Origin: Catonia carolina
Taxonomy: Eukaryota > Arthropoda > Insecta > Hemiptera > Achilidae
Direction of reading: 5' to 3'
DNA: 64,000 bases
Assembly (NCBI GenBank): GCA_035578175.1
Contig: JAQMRL010000001.1
Span: 372,551,720 to 372,615,719, forward strand
The stretch's first letter is position 1; each line of letters opens with the position of its first letter. Shown here piece by piece: positions 1 through 11,370 of this stretch. A program made the position numbers and the translations under genes. A model generated the notes under the pieces. It ran no database searches. It was not told the origin of the DNA and was given only the letters and a program-made list of their open reading frames with translations.

Positions 1-164
1 GTAAATCATGCAAATATAAGTTCCAAAAAGCTCATAAGGTAAATAAATGTGGATTATAAAATTGGATGAATTACCTAGATGAACAAAAAAAAATTCTATA
101 TCCGTAGCCCAGTCGTTAGTGTTCCAAGCTTCAAGTAATAATAGCTGTAATAACAATTTCACCA
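1..164. other. AT-rich sequence, nothing recognised
   Basis: No open frame, RNA gene or repeat was recognised before family B begins at about 165. Confidence 0.5.
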
Positions 165-560
165 CCCATAACAGGCAGGTTGAGTGTTAAATTATTTGCA
201 CTCGATCAAACAAAGCTAGTTCCAGGGATACAAAAAATTTGTTCTGATTTTACACATGGTCAGCCAATTATATGACTGAACTATTTTAGAACAGAAGAGG
301 TAGAGGTGTAAAATATACTAGTCAGAGTTATCTCTTCTGAAAGTAATGAATTTCATTATACAGCCAGACTCTGTTGTGAATGAAGTGAAGGTGTCATTTG
401 CAGGGTGGAAACTAGATGCTTTTCAGAGGGCATGGCATGCTGATAAGCATACCTTTTCAACTCAGTGAGGAATTTTAAACCACTCACTCCTCGTTTTACT
501 TAGTAAAACCTCTTGAGGTTTTGGTTTAAAACCAGATTTTGGATGTTAACCTAAAAAACA
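165..560 (+). repeat. Family B repeat, copy B1
   Basis: About 390 bp, opening with CCCATAACAGGCAGG and closing near the GATG(T)TAACCTAAA stretch before a CAAT-rich tail. It shares long near-identical blocks with 1620-1928 (inverted), 29865-30260 and 52378-52765, for example the AACAGAAGAGGTAGAGGTG and TTTCAGAGGGC blocks. It has no coding frame of note and no tRNA-like head. It is an interspersed non-autonomous repeat of unknown class. Confidence 0.75.
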
Positions 561-1619
561 ATAATTTCACAATTTCACACGACCTGACAAGAAAACTCAG
601 AAAGCAACAATTGCCCGTATTGGCCGCGTGGAAACACGTGAACCAAAAGGTGTCTTCCAAAAAGTGTCTTTAGGCTGTTCGGTTTCCATGCCAAAATCGC
701 AAGCTAAAGTTTTTTGAACATGTTAACTGAAAAATAGACTTTAGGCCTAGAAAATTCTTAAACGTAACGCCAGATGTAAAATATCAGGTCAAACGGAACA
801 AAATTTACTTAACGTACAAGAAATTCTCGTAATAAAAATTACAATATGAAATCCATATCGACTGAAATAAAAATTTTAACTTGGAAATTAGAAATAAAAC
901 TTCCTGCCTTAAATCTGAAGTTGAAAGCCTATTACCAATTTCACAATTTCTCAAAAAATTACCAAAAAGGCCAAGGGGTAATTTATTAGTTAAAATGAAA
1001 ACCTACTATTCGAAAACCATAATTTGGAAGGTGAAAAATACCTTACATTGTGCTAAGCTGCAAGGCGAAAGGTTTCGAGTTCGATTCCCATTTAGGTTCT
1101 GAAAATTTTCTATACGTAAAACCCATCTTTCTTTAATTTAAAGTAGTTTTAACAGTCCTTACATAAATGAAACAATTTAACAGCCATATCAGCGATTTAA
1201 ATAAAAATTAAAAAAACAATAACAACCCACAATTCCGCGTTCTAAACAGTCCAAATATACCAGGTAACCCCAATAGTTGTCCTCATAGAAGTTGGAGCAG
1301 AAATTTGGGATATATTTTTGAAGTCAAAAAACGTACACTTTCTTCTTTCAGTAAACATGTTAAAAAAGTTAATCTGTCATTTTTAAACATCAATGTCATG
1401 TCATGGTATTTAAAGGTGATGGTCTTGCTAATGAGTGATGTTATCCTAAAAGTGGTAGAATGTTGTAAAATAAGCTAAAAATATATTTACTGGCTATAAA
1501 AAGCTAAAGTTGTAGATTTAATAAAATAAAGTGAAAAAAGAAGCAAAATTGTTATAGAGAATAATATTTTGGAACAGATATCTCACTTTCAGTATCTAGG
1601 TTGCAACATTACATAGTTT
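561..1619. other. AT-rich stretch with one tRNA-like scar
   Basis: No gene was recognised. The only structure is a B-box-like GGTTTCGAGTTCGATTCCC at about 1069-1090 followed by TTTAGGTTCTG, which resembles the tRNA-derived head of a SINE (group S2 below). The 73-codon frame from 881 to 1102 runs through this scar and is not considered a gene. Confidence 0.4.
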
Positions 1620-1928
1620 ATTGTTTAGGTCATCAGCAGAAAGACTGGTTTGAACCTGTAGAGGTTTTACTCAGTAAAACAAAGAATGAGGTGGTTTACA
1701 AATTGCTTCGTCACTGAATGGAAAAGTACGCTTAACAGCATTCCGGGCCCTCTGAAAAGCACATATTTTACACCTCTACCTCTTCTGTTCTTAAATAATT
1801 CGGTCATTTCTTTGACTGACCATGTGATAAGAAACAGAACTATTTATTTTAGTCCTGCAACGAACAGATTGAGTGTAAATAATTTGACACTCTACCTGTT
1901 TGTTATGGGCAGATTACATAATTATTAA
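1620..1928 (-). repeat. Family B repeat, copy B2 (inverted)
   Basis: Reverse complement of copy B1. It starts with TTTAGGTCATCAGCAGAAAG, the reverse of the family's GCTGATGACCTAAA end, and ends with the reverse of CCCATAACA at about 1905-1915. It lies head to tail against a decayed retrotransposon fragment that begins directly after it. Confidence 0.75.
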
Positions 1929-1931
1929 CAG

Positions 1932-2400
1932 GATAAAGATGCTTACAACAAGATGCACCGATTTCAGAAAATATGCGGAAATATCCATCGAACCTTAAAA
2001 AATAGTACCAACAGAAACACAAAAATGAGATTTTATAAAACAATAGCAGTGCCGACCCTACTCTACGGCAGTGAAACTTGGGTGCTATCAAAGTGAGAGA
2101 AGAGTAAATTGCAAGCATCTGAAATGAAATTTTTTCGACGTACGTATGGGTGTAGTAGAGAAGATTGTTACAGGAATACCGAGATAAGGAAAAACTCAAC
2201 ATCTTCTTTATAAACAGAACAGAATACAGTGGTTGGAACAAGTGAACAGAATGAGGGAGGATAGTATACCTAAGCAAACACTAGGCTATAAACCGGAGGG
2301 AAAGAAAGAACGAGGTCGCCCGAGATAGACATGGGCAGATTTGAGAGGGTCGGAACAGGCAGAGATGCCTAATCCTTGGAAGGCAGAAGAAGAAGAAAGT
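1932..2400 (+). pseudogene. Decayed non-LTR retrotransposon 3' end (RT1)
   Basis: Translation gives the post-RT region typical of insect endonuclease/reverse transcriptase proteins: KMRFYKTIAVPTLLYGSETW, then after a stop a segment with EMKFFRRTYGC and, near the end, the QAEMPNPW-type tail followed by an AGAAGAAGAAGAA stretch. Several stops and frameshifts interrupt it, so it is dead. The same C-terminal region is found at 26200-26995 on the other strand, so both copies belong to one lineage. Confidence 0.65.
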
Positions 2401-3290
2401 AAAAATGTTTTATTAATGGTAAAAATTAAAAAAGTAATGAAAAATAATTGTGAAATGCATGTGGTTATATTAATTGTTAAAAAAATATTGTGTTCATTAC
2501 ATCCGCTTTGGTAATGTTATAATTAAATCAGTTAAATAAAATTATGCTGAAAAGTTTTTTGTTTGAGGTTCGATTTGTGCCTAGGTTGTGGAAAATATAT
2601 TATGCATTTTGAAAATCAGTGTTTCTAAGTAAAGTTGTTAATGTGACTTAAACATTTGTTAGTTATATAAAAAGAAAATAATAAACTAAACAATACGGCA
2701 CGTACTGGTACCAGAGAGACTAACTTTCATGATACAAGAACATAACATATTACGAGTAATAAACAGTTTCTAACTGTACAACATTACAACGTTATTTTCA
2801 AAATGAACGATGATGACTTTCCTACGAGTGTCTTGCTTATTTCACTGAACATACGAGAAAAAAATATTTCAGAATAAGTATCTTACATTTCAATTACGTG
2901 TACTGCAGTATGGGGTAAATAAATACTTATACAGAAAATTCAGAAGCAGTGTTAAGTTTCATCATTAACTGAACATAAGCTATAAAGAGACTAGATATGA
3001 AACAGGAAGGAATTAAGGAAAATTGTGTATGTAGTTTTGAATCAGACACTCTTAATACGAGTCCCTCGTAAAATATAAAAAGATACAAACATCTGATAAG
3101 AATAACAAGATGGTTGTAACCGGATATGAAAATAAATAACCGTAATAAAAAACGAATGTGTACTCATCATATGAAAAATAAATGTAATTGAACAAAATTG
3201 TTCGTAGATCGTACAATAGTACCACATTTTACTTACCTGAGGACCGATTTTGGTGTCGTAATTTTTTGCAGTCAATAAAATCGAACGGCT
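2401..3290. other. AT-rich stretch, nothing recognised
   Basis: Only short accidental frames. No repeat family named here was recognised. Confidence 0.4.
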
Positions 3291-4048
3291 CTATATGGAA
3301 TTGATAAAATGTAATGCCCTTTTATACCGGGTGATTCTAAATTGAATCGGTCATATCAGAAACCCCATAAGTCAAAAAACTAACTTTTGGGAAAATTGAA
3401 AAACTGGTAATTTATTAAGTTCTAATAAAAAAATATAATTCTTTCAGAGGACTGTCCCCTTTAATATAAAATGGATACTTTTGAATTTTAAAAGATAAGC
3501 CACTTGTTTAAAAAAAATGAAAATTTTGACTTGGTGTTTCTGTAATAAAATGGAGTAAAATGCTACCTTACGTTGTTTTTTTTTTTTGTAAAATATGTTG
3601 CTAGACCAGAAAAAAATTTTGTTTGGTACAATAGTATTCATTTACTTATTTCACTAGTTTACATTAGTGAAATCAAATAGCTTTTTACAATAATAAAAAT
3701 TGAAATTCTTAACTTTAAGAAAGAAAAATGTTGGTTTTCAGGACTATTCACGTTCATCATCGTCGTCACAAACAATAATCTCATTTAAAAAGATTTTTGC
3801 ATAGAAATTTTGCGTAGCCTCTTCCACTAGAAAGTAGAGCTTAAGCTTTAAAATATCATTCTTTTTCAATTTTTTAATTAGAAGGAAACACTTAATATCC
3901 TTAAGGATAAGCCTTTTCTTAGTGTTATATTAAGAAAAGCCATACTCATGTAATTTTTATAGGGATTTACAATCAGTCAGTTCTAAAGTGCACTAAAGAA
4001 AACCATGTAAATTTTGATTTGTGGCTTTCTGAAACGACTGATTCAATT

Positions 4049-4684
4049 ATGGTAAAATAATTTTGTACATGATTGTAAAGTTAAAAATAACAAAAAAAAT
4101 TCATGTAAAAATCTGTCTACAAACGCTTCGTTAGAGAGTTACAGCTACCGAAATATTTCGCCCCGATTTCAGTTCCCCTGGTGAAATATAGTGATACTGA
4201 ATTTTTGGGGGCTACTTTTTGCTATAAATACGGTATATTTATATGAAAAATCACCTAAAAAATCAAATAAAACTAGTCTGGAAGCTGTAGTCTTAGCAGT
4301 TTTTGATAAAACGGATGAAATATACAAAAAAAATCTTAGTAGAAAACCACAGTCTTCTACGTTTGATGCCCAGTAACTTTGTTAAACTGCCAATAAACAA
4401 ATTATATTTCCCAATGAAAATTGTAGAGAATTTAATTATGAAAGCAATATAAAGTAAATGTAGATAAAAGTTTAATAAAATTGACTCTAATGTTTAATAA
4501 AATTGATGTAGAAGTTTCTTTCTCATAAAACGGCAAAGTATGGTGTGTTTCACCAGCGGAACTGAAATCGGGGCGAAACTTTTTGCTACCTGTAACTCGC
4601 TAATGAAGCGTTTGCGGACATACGTTTACATGAACTTTTGTTTTAATTTTAGCTTTACAATCATTTAGAAAATTATTTTACCAT
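4049..4684. repeat. Foldback element with arms of about 145 nt
   Basis: The left arm, about 4049-4193, and the right arm, about 4541-4684, are imperfect inverted copies. Shared blocks are ATGGTAAAATAATTTT, AAACGCTTCGTTAG versus AAACGCTTCATTAG, and CGCCCCGATTTCAGTTCC. The unpaired middle is about 345 nt and contains a 61-codon frame that opens on GTG, not ATG. The class of element is unknown; outer ends were not resolved. Confidence 0.6.
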
Positions 4685-4689
4685 ATTTA

Positions 4690-5208
4690 GAATAAGCTTT
4701 ATTTATGTGTAAATTAATAAAGTTTGTAAGTAGTAATTTCAGAAATTAACCGACCGATTTCAAAATTCTTTCACCGCTAAAAAGCTTATAGCTAAAGTAA
4801 TCTCGACTATATGACTAAGTAATTTGAAAATTTTGAAAACATAATGTTTTTGATTGGTAAAATGAAGACATCTTTTTTTTTAATTTGTTTGGTGTAAAGT
4901 CGTTAAGGAAGGTAGTTTTTTCTAACTTAAATATAACATCGTACAATATAACATCCTCCTTTATCCTTTCCTTTTACAAAACTTTTGAAAATTATTAATT
5001 GGATAGATATTTAAAAAGTTATGTCACATCCGATTTCTGAATAGAAAGTTATGCAACTCTTTCAAAAATAAATGAGAGTGCTATTTTACCGACTTTTTCT
5101 TTTAACACATAATCAGTTATGCTCAGATAGTAACCTATCTCTCCCCTTCCAATGGTGATCCTATGCTCGTAAATAAAAATCCTGTTTTCAGTACTAATTG
5201 ATTTTAAT
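4690..5208. other. AT-rich stretch, nothing recognised
   Basis: No coding, RNA or repeat signal was recognised. Confidence 0.4.
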
Positions 5209-5340
5209 TGGCCTGTTGGTGTAGTGGTCAGTGTAACTGGCTTTTATGTTAAGAATCCCGGATTCGATTCCGGGTCAGGTCTGACAATTTGTTGAAACAG
5301 GATTTTGTAGACATCAGTTTTGAATTACCAATGGATGGGA
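5209..5340 (+). mobile_element. tRNA-derived SINE, group S1
   Basis: The head reads GGCCTGTTGGTGTAGTGGTC (A box region) and GGATTCGATTCCGGG (B box, about 5258-5272), closing with TCAGGTCTGACAATTT. The acceptor stem does not pair as in a working tRNA, so a SINE head is more likely than a tRNA gene. Related heads occur at 27345-27430 (+), 18410-18540 (-) and 48510-48590 (-). Confidence 0.6.
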
Positions 5341-6180
5341 AGAAATACTACATGAGCGTAACTGAATATGTGTTAAAACAAGAAGTAGGTAAAATCTATT
5401 TCTTTAAAAAAAAAACCCTAAAACAAAATATTTATTAATAGTAAGTAATAATGATTAACTGTTATAATGTACTGTAAATAGTTAGGTGTTATATTTATAA
5501 TTGCAAAACTCATCAAATGCTGTAAATGTAGAATTCATAAGTACAATGTATTTATTTTTAGTTTGTTATTTATAAAGCATCATCATTTGTTTTTATTCTT
5601 TTTTTGTCTGTTATGTATTTATACGATTGTAATTCATTTTTCTTTGTTGTCACATTCATTCTTATGTCTATACATACATTTGTGTATAAAATAGATGTTA
5701 TATGCTACATAAAAATAAATAATACTTGGTATATTCTCCGTAGATATTCCACATTGTTGACCATAGGAAATGTTAACTATTCTTCATATACCACCAAAAT
5801 TGATTTCAAAACAAGTAAAATTTGGTAAGCTTGAAGATTTGTTTTTGACTTTATTAGAAAAATGCAAAACTGAAAAAATTAACCTGGTGAATGAGATGAT
5901 TATGAAAAGAAATAAAATGCGCTTTAAGCTTAGAGGAGATCACCACTCAACAGTGGGTCCCGCTGAAAATGGTCTATGAATAGATTACATAATTGTGTGT
6001 ACTATCGGAAATTACTCATAAAAAATGATATCTCTACTTCATCGTCGGCGTAGAAGTCTGCCGGGATTTCCGGGAAGGTATGATAGGTATATAATCGTAT
6101 TTTTTTTGGTTTAATTTTTTTTTTGGTCCGAATTTTTTTGCAGTTACGGCTAATGCAGACGGTAAACGATGAAATTATTT
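5341..6180. other. AT-rich stretch, nothing recognised
   Basis: Short frames of 69-74 codons are present, with no recognisable motif and biased AT-rich composition. Confidence 0.4.
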
Positions 6181-6184
6181 TTTG

Positions 6185-6275
6185 TAACGTATGAAAATAT
6201 ACCCTGCCTGAGTGAGATTCGAACCCAAGACCGCATGATGAGAGGAGAGCACGTATATGATAGGTACAGGTTGCG
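6185..6275 (-). mobile_element. tRNA-like SINE remnant
   Basis: Read on the minus strand, the sequence holds GGTTCGAATCTCACTCAGGC, a B-box-like block followed by a short SINE-like tail. The A box is weak. It is probably an old tRNA-derived SINE fragment and not a tRNA gene. Confidence 0.4.
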
Positions 6276-6669
6276 TACAAGTTCGTTGCTATGATGAGAT
6301 AATTTCTTACGGAATTTCGTGTAAATTTTACGAAAAAACTCGTTTACGTACGGAATTTTTAGATAATTGTGCAAACAGTCACCGGTAACGTAAAAAGAAC
6401 CATTTTCAATTTGTCATAAGAATTTTGACTGAAATCGTTGGATTTTTAAAATTACGGATGTCTTAGCAGTTTCATAGATTTGGCAGGCATACATCTAAAC
6501 AGGACGGAGATAAGCTTTATAAATAAGAAGTAAGCTTAAAGATTAACGAGAAAATGAGTGTGGTTTAATGTGAACTTCATTATTAAAATAATTTGATTTG
6601 CATATTATAGTCACTTGAGTTACGAGTTTGCCCTTGTTTGCAACGAGGGGTAGAGGGGAACAGGATCAG

Positions 6670-6681
6670 TGCGCATGCGCA
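6670..6681. promoter_or_regulatory. Palindromic NRF-1/EWG-type site
   Basis: TGCGCATGCGCA is a perfect match to the YGCGCAYGCGCR consensus of NRF-1 (Erect wing in flies), in an AT-rich region where CpG is scarce. It lies about 170 bp upstream of the transposase remnant at 6843. Function is inferred only from the motif and could be chance. Confidence 0.3.
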
Positions 6682-6842
6682 ACTGCTTTAATTTCAGTAC
6701 ACAAACATAACAACTTATACTATACCCAGAGCATAGCCTATACAGTATATCGCGGAACCTTTTGTAGGTTAACGGTACGAATATAACTGTTTGTTACTGA
6801 AAAAGAACTGTTAGTTTCTCGAAAATGTGAGCAGACTATTCA

Positions 6843-7043
6843 CAGTGCTGAACGAAATCTAATATGCAGTGTAATAAAATGCCGTGAAGTTGAAACTAAA
6901 CAAAAATACCTTTCAATGCCTCTTAACAAAAGCCATGAGTGAGTGGCTAACTACTGTGATGTTCCTCTTTCCACAATTCAAAAAATAAAGAAGGAAATTA
7001 AAGACTTGAAGAAGCTATTCTTCAACAGTTTTGTTGACACCAG
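6843..7043 (+). pseudogene. Remnant of a transposase N-terminal HTH domain
   Basis: One frame reads through with a single in-frame TGA. It contains SAERNLICSVIKCREVE, then after a gap SHE-stop-VANYCDVPLSTIQKIKKE, which has the spacing of a helix-turn-helix as seen at the N-terminus of insect Tc1-like transposases. No DDE core follows. Family assignment is inferred from the HTH pattern alone; it could also be a decayed exon of another HTH protein. Confidence 0.35.
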
Positions 7044-7100
7044 GTAAGAATAGGAAGCGGTTAGGTAGACTAGTGAGACTGATAGTGAAGACGCCGGTGA

Positions 7101-7854
7101 CAGTGATCGTAAAAAAGGCGATTCATTCGTAGAAAATTTGTTCTAATGGAATAAGGTAGGTGGTAATTACAGTAAATCAAACATTTCTAGTCGTGTAGTT
7201 AAGCTACAGGCAGTATTATAGGTCAGATTTATTTTTTATAAGGTTTATGAAGAAAATTTTCTCGGAATAAACCACAGCTTGCACAAAATGTATGTAGAAA
7301 CTGCACGGTAGTGAAATGTACGAGTAGTGTCGCACTGTTGAGGTTGGCAGCACTGTTAAATTTTCAGTTCCCTTCCTCACAGCCAATCCATACGCAAAAG
7401 GCAATCTCGTGACTTCAGTATCTTTACTATTCAAATTAAGTTTTGCAAATGAAAAAAGTTAATTCTATTTAGAATACCTAACGACAAGAAAAGTACTTCG
7501 ATTAGTTTTACATAACTTTTATATTTTCCACTTTTATGGTTTTCTTTCCTCAACTTAGAACAGAAGAATTTTTAATTAAAAAGATTTTATTACTTTTAAA
7601 CTTTCGATTGCGTAAAACCACCATAGTTTACTTACTGGAATATTCTTCATTGTTTCGATTCCTTGTTCAGTTAAAAGGTCTTAGAATGTTATAGAAAATA
7701 TTTTAGCTAATATCAACTGTTATTTTTAATATTAGATAATTTACTATATTACTTGAAGTAATATAAGCATTATAAGTATTTTGAGATAAATATTTTACTA
7801 TTTTTGTTAACGGACATGATTAACAAAAGTATTTTGCCAATTCTATGAGTATGT
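7101..7854. other. AT-rich stretch, nothing recognised
   Basis: No gene or named repeat recognised. Confidence 0.4.
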
Positions 7855-7996
7855 ATTTTTTTACTTTCTTTTTCCTTTAAAAATAAATAGGAAGGAAAGT
7901 ATTGTTTACATTTCGATTTTTTCAATTGAGTTTTCACCAGATATACACGTTTTCAGACCCCTGAAACCAAATATATGTTTTTATCGATTGGACTAT

Positions 7997-8042
<46 letters not shown>

Positions 8043-8890
8043 CTGTGTGTCTGTGTATGAACAGAATATCTCAAGAACGGAAGATCGTACGAACATGAAA
8101 CTTGAATCTTAAGTTAGGTACTACTAGAGGACCCGACACGAACATTTTCTTCAAATTCGGTCAACCAAAAGTAGTAGTTTATTTGTGTCATTTTTCACTT
8201 CATTTTTTGCAATATTCTCAAAAACGGCTCCTATGTTTTTTTTAAAAATCGCCTCATTTACTACGTTTTTTATGCTCTACAAGATAGGGTAGGCACCATG
8301 TCTGCTGAAATTCTTGGGGAGGCAGTTCTCTCGTAGAAAAACATTGTTTTATTAAGATTGCGGCTTTAGTATGCATTTTAGCGCAAAAATGCCTGAAGAT
8401 ATGCCTGAATTATTTATTTTAATTTTTTCAAAATAATACCATTTTCCACTTTATTGGGGTCTAAATAGGACATTGTCACTAAACTTTCGTTTCTCCGCTG
8501 CCCTGGTTCAAAAAAACGACCGTCCTTCCAGAAGGACGTTAGGCAAATACAACTTGAAGTTGTAGAGACTTTAGGTTTAAAAACCTAAAAGTTTTATTTC
8601 ACACATTCTTTTTTGTATAATGCTTAGTTTAGCAATAATTAGTAATATTCTGTTTTTTCATGAAAATCTGTAAAAAATGTTTTTTTAAGATTTCCGCCTT
8701 AGTATCCATTTAAGACAAACGTGTATATGGTCAAATTTATAGAAAATTAAAAGATCTAAAATTTTTATTTCGATAATTTTTCTCTACAGAGTCTAGTTTA
8801 GCGTCAAAGTGTGATTTTCTGTATTATAAAGCCGAACTAAGGTTGCTGAATGTTGTGAAAGTTGTGTGAATGTTTCACGCCAGATTTTTA
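7855..8890 (+). repeat. Family A repeat, copy A1
   Basis: A near full-length but diverged copy. The left end is TTTTTTACTTTC with ATAGGAAGGAAAGTATTG, followed by the CAGACC-CCTGAA block, a (GT)n tract at about 8002-8040, AACAGAATATCTCAAGAACG, and the right end TTGTGTGAATGTTTCACG with CAGATTTTT. Compared with other copies it carries extra sequence around 8441-8560, including a perfect hairpin CGTCCTTC-CA-GAAGGACG at 8522-8539. It does not encode a protein. Confidence 0.8.
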
Positions 8891-9540
8891 ATATTCGTCC
8901 GACCATTGCTCTGGAACGACTGCGTCGAATTTCATGAAATTTTGAACACTCATTGAAAAAAAACTGGCCGCGGTAGTCCCACTCTATTTTTATTCGGGTT
9001 GGTCTAGTATTTGTTTTTAGATATTAATAGGTTTTTTATTTGTTTTTTGTTGTGTGCAACGAATAAAGTAATTTCTCTTTTAACTTTTCATATCTTGTAT
9101 TTATATGTTTAAAACCAATGCCATAACCTATTACGACACACAAGTTATAAATATACTAACTAGAAATTAAATTTCGACCAAAATTTTGTATTCGTTATAA
9201 TAGGAAAAGTTTAAAACTTTTCATCATCATTTAACATAGCCCTATAAATTGAAAAAATACCTCAGAAACCGATTTTCAATGTATTGTATCGTCACAAAGA
9301 CATTAACTTAAAATGGTGAATTGAAATTTATATTAGAAAACACTGAACTGAACTATAAAGAAACTATTGAGGTTTCTGAAAAAAAGTTAAGAAGAAATCT
9401 AAACGTTAAGCTACCTGAAGTACTGCTTTTACAGGAAAATGTGTCCCTATACATTTCCGCGATGACGTAAAATCACTTGTATACAATATTATTCGCATCA
9501 TTCTTTTGGAGTAATCCTTAATTTGTTTTATCCCTAATGT
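8891..9540. other. AT-rich stretch, nothing recognised
   Basis: No gene or named repeat recognised. Confidence 0.4.
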
Positions 9541-9800
9541 GTGCACGTTGCAATCTATTCAATTTAGAACAATAAGCAACCCATGACCCAAAGTGTACAA
9601 CGAGTAAATGAGGTATACTCTTGTACAGACCCAAGCCGACCATTCCTGGAAAAATTGAAAACTGGGTTAATTGAACTCTAACCCTCAAAGTACGCCAGTA
9701 ACCAGTGTCTAGTATTCAAATCTGTATAAAAGTAACTATCTTTACTAGGATTTGAACCACGAACATTTGTCTCCAAAAATCAGCTGTTAAACAGCTGACT
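9541..9800 (-). mobile_element. SINE-like repeat, group S3 (inverted)
   Basis: On the minus strand it reads from a tRNA-like B box (GTTCAAATCCTAGTAAAG) through ACTAGACACTGGTTACTGGCG, GGAATGGTCGGCTTGGG and CATTTACTCG to CAATTTAGAACAATAAGC at its far end read in plus. Two more copies with the same order of blocks are at 35490-35760 and 41730-42000 on the plus strand, which defines a group of about 260 bp. Confidence 0.6.
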
Positions 9801-11055
9801 CGTGGTGACGACAAAATGACTTATTTGAAGACTTTTCCGAGCATTCATTAATCAGTTGTTGTCTTTTCTTTTTTCCTCCGTCAGCCGCTGTCGGATCTTT
9901 ATACAAACCCTTACATTCTGTAATCTGTATTTTGTGCCGCTAAATATATTTTAGTTGTTTTCCGTTATTTTCAAGTCATTTCTGAGCTTCCTTAATTAAC
10001 ATTAATGGACGCTATGCTATCTAATAAATAAATTGCAAATTTTGTAGTCTTTACTCTTTATCGTGAACTGTTCGATATTGAAACCATTCAATTTCTTCTG
10101 TAATTTTACTGGTATTAGAGTAAACATGAACTTGAGCAATGACCTTCAGTGTAGTTTGTTCATTGTTTCTGTCTCCTGATTTGATATAAAGTTGGTTCTC
10201 CAACCGTTGGTACTGAACTAAAAATAGTAACTTTTTACCAGTTAAAAAAGTGAGCTGGCTCGCAGGCAGACAAATATTAATGAATAAATTTATAAAATAG
10301 TCAGAGGTTACAACACTATTTAATTTACTACATCAGTCTCGCTTACAACTCTTTCGGAAAGTCAGCTGTCTGAATAGTAAATTTATATCTATTAAAAACT
10401 TAATTTACTTCAATTTTGATGTAGACGATTTTCAAAGTTTAAATTGTTTTTAAAAGAAAGTTAGGATTTGTGAAGAAAGTTATCCTATGTAGTTGATAGA
10501 CTTAAACATTACAAACTTTTCAAATAGTTTTAAGGAGAGTAGTTGGGTACTTGTAATGTTATTTTAGATAATGTGGTACCACAAAGAATATAATACAAGT
10601 ATAAACGGATTTACTTTAAAACAATAATTAGTTTGCTAATGCTCAAATATTCGTGAAAATTTATACACAGTTTCTAAAGAAGATAAACGCATGATTATTA
10701 CTCTATAAGCAATTGAATTTTGAGAGACATTAACTTCTTTGCTTTGATCTAAAAGTACGGATTTAAAAGTTTTCTTTGAATATCTTACAAAAACTTACTA
10801 AACAATAAAAAAACAAAAATAGATAGTTAGAGAACAGCACTAACTTTCTCGATAATCTTCAAGCCGTACAAAGTTATTAGACAGATTTTGCTAATGAATC
10901 ATAATAGTTGTAAATATTTCTCGGTGGTCATCAAATAAATTTTATTAAGGTTAAAATTTTGATGAGGTTGCCATAGTCTGGCCAGATTGTTACTAAGATC
11001 TTATACCTTGCTGATTGTAAAATTTAGATATGACAATCATGATAAATCTTAATAG
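9801..11055. other. AT-rich stretch, nothing recognised
   Basis: No gene or named repeat recognised in about 1.25 kb. Confidence 0.4.
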
Positions 11056-11059
11056 TAAT

Positions 11060-11370
11060 TGTTGTTTAGCGCGCTGCTAAGCGGAAGATCCCGGGTTCGA
11101 TTCCCAGCTGGGATCTAAAAAATGATTACGTCATGTTCATCCACTGTTCTTAACCCAAAATAGTCGCAAATGATCTAAAAGTTAATGCGGCTTAAAATAA
11201 TCTAAAAAATTAAAACCATAAGTTTTTAACGACTGCCTCTGTGACACAGCGGTTGGTGCCTTAAGTAAAAAGCGGAAGATCCGGTTCGAATCCTGGGTAG
11301 GTTCTGGAAATCATAATAAGTTCAAAACTACCATTTTTTAATTCACAGTAGTCGTAAATAACCAAGATGA
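11060..11370 (+). mobile_element. Two adjacent tRNA-derived SINE fragments, group S2
   Basis: B boxes are at about 11091-11106 (CCCGGGTTCGATTCCCAG) and about 11279-11295 (CCGGTTCGAATCCTGGG). The second has an A-box-like GCCTCTGTGACACAGCGGTT before it. Both are followed by a similar tail containing a TAGTCGYAAAT block. A third copy is at 19340-19460. The two may be a tandem insertion. Confidence 0.55.

Noticed and set aside
4191..4376. 61-codon frame in the loop of the foldback
   Set aside because: It opens on GTG, not ATG, has no recognisable motif and lies in a repeat.
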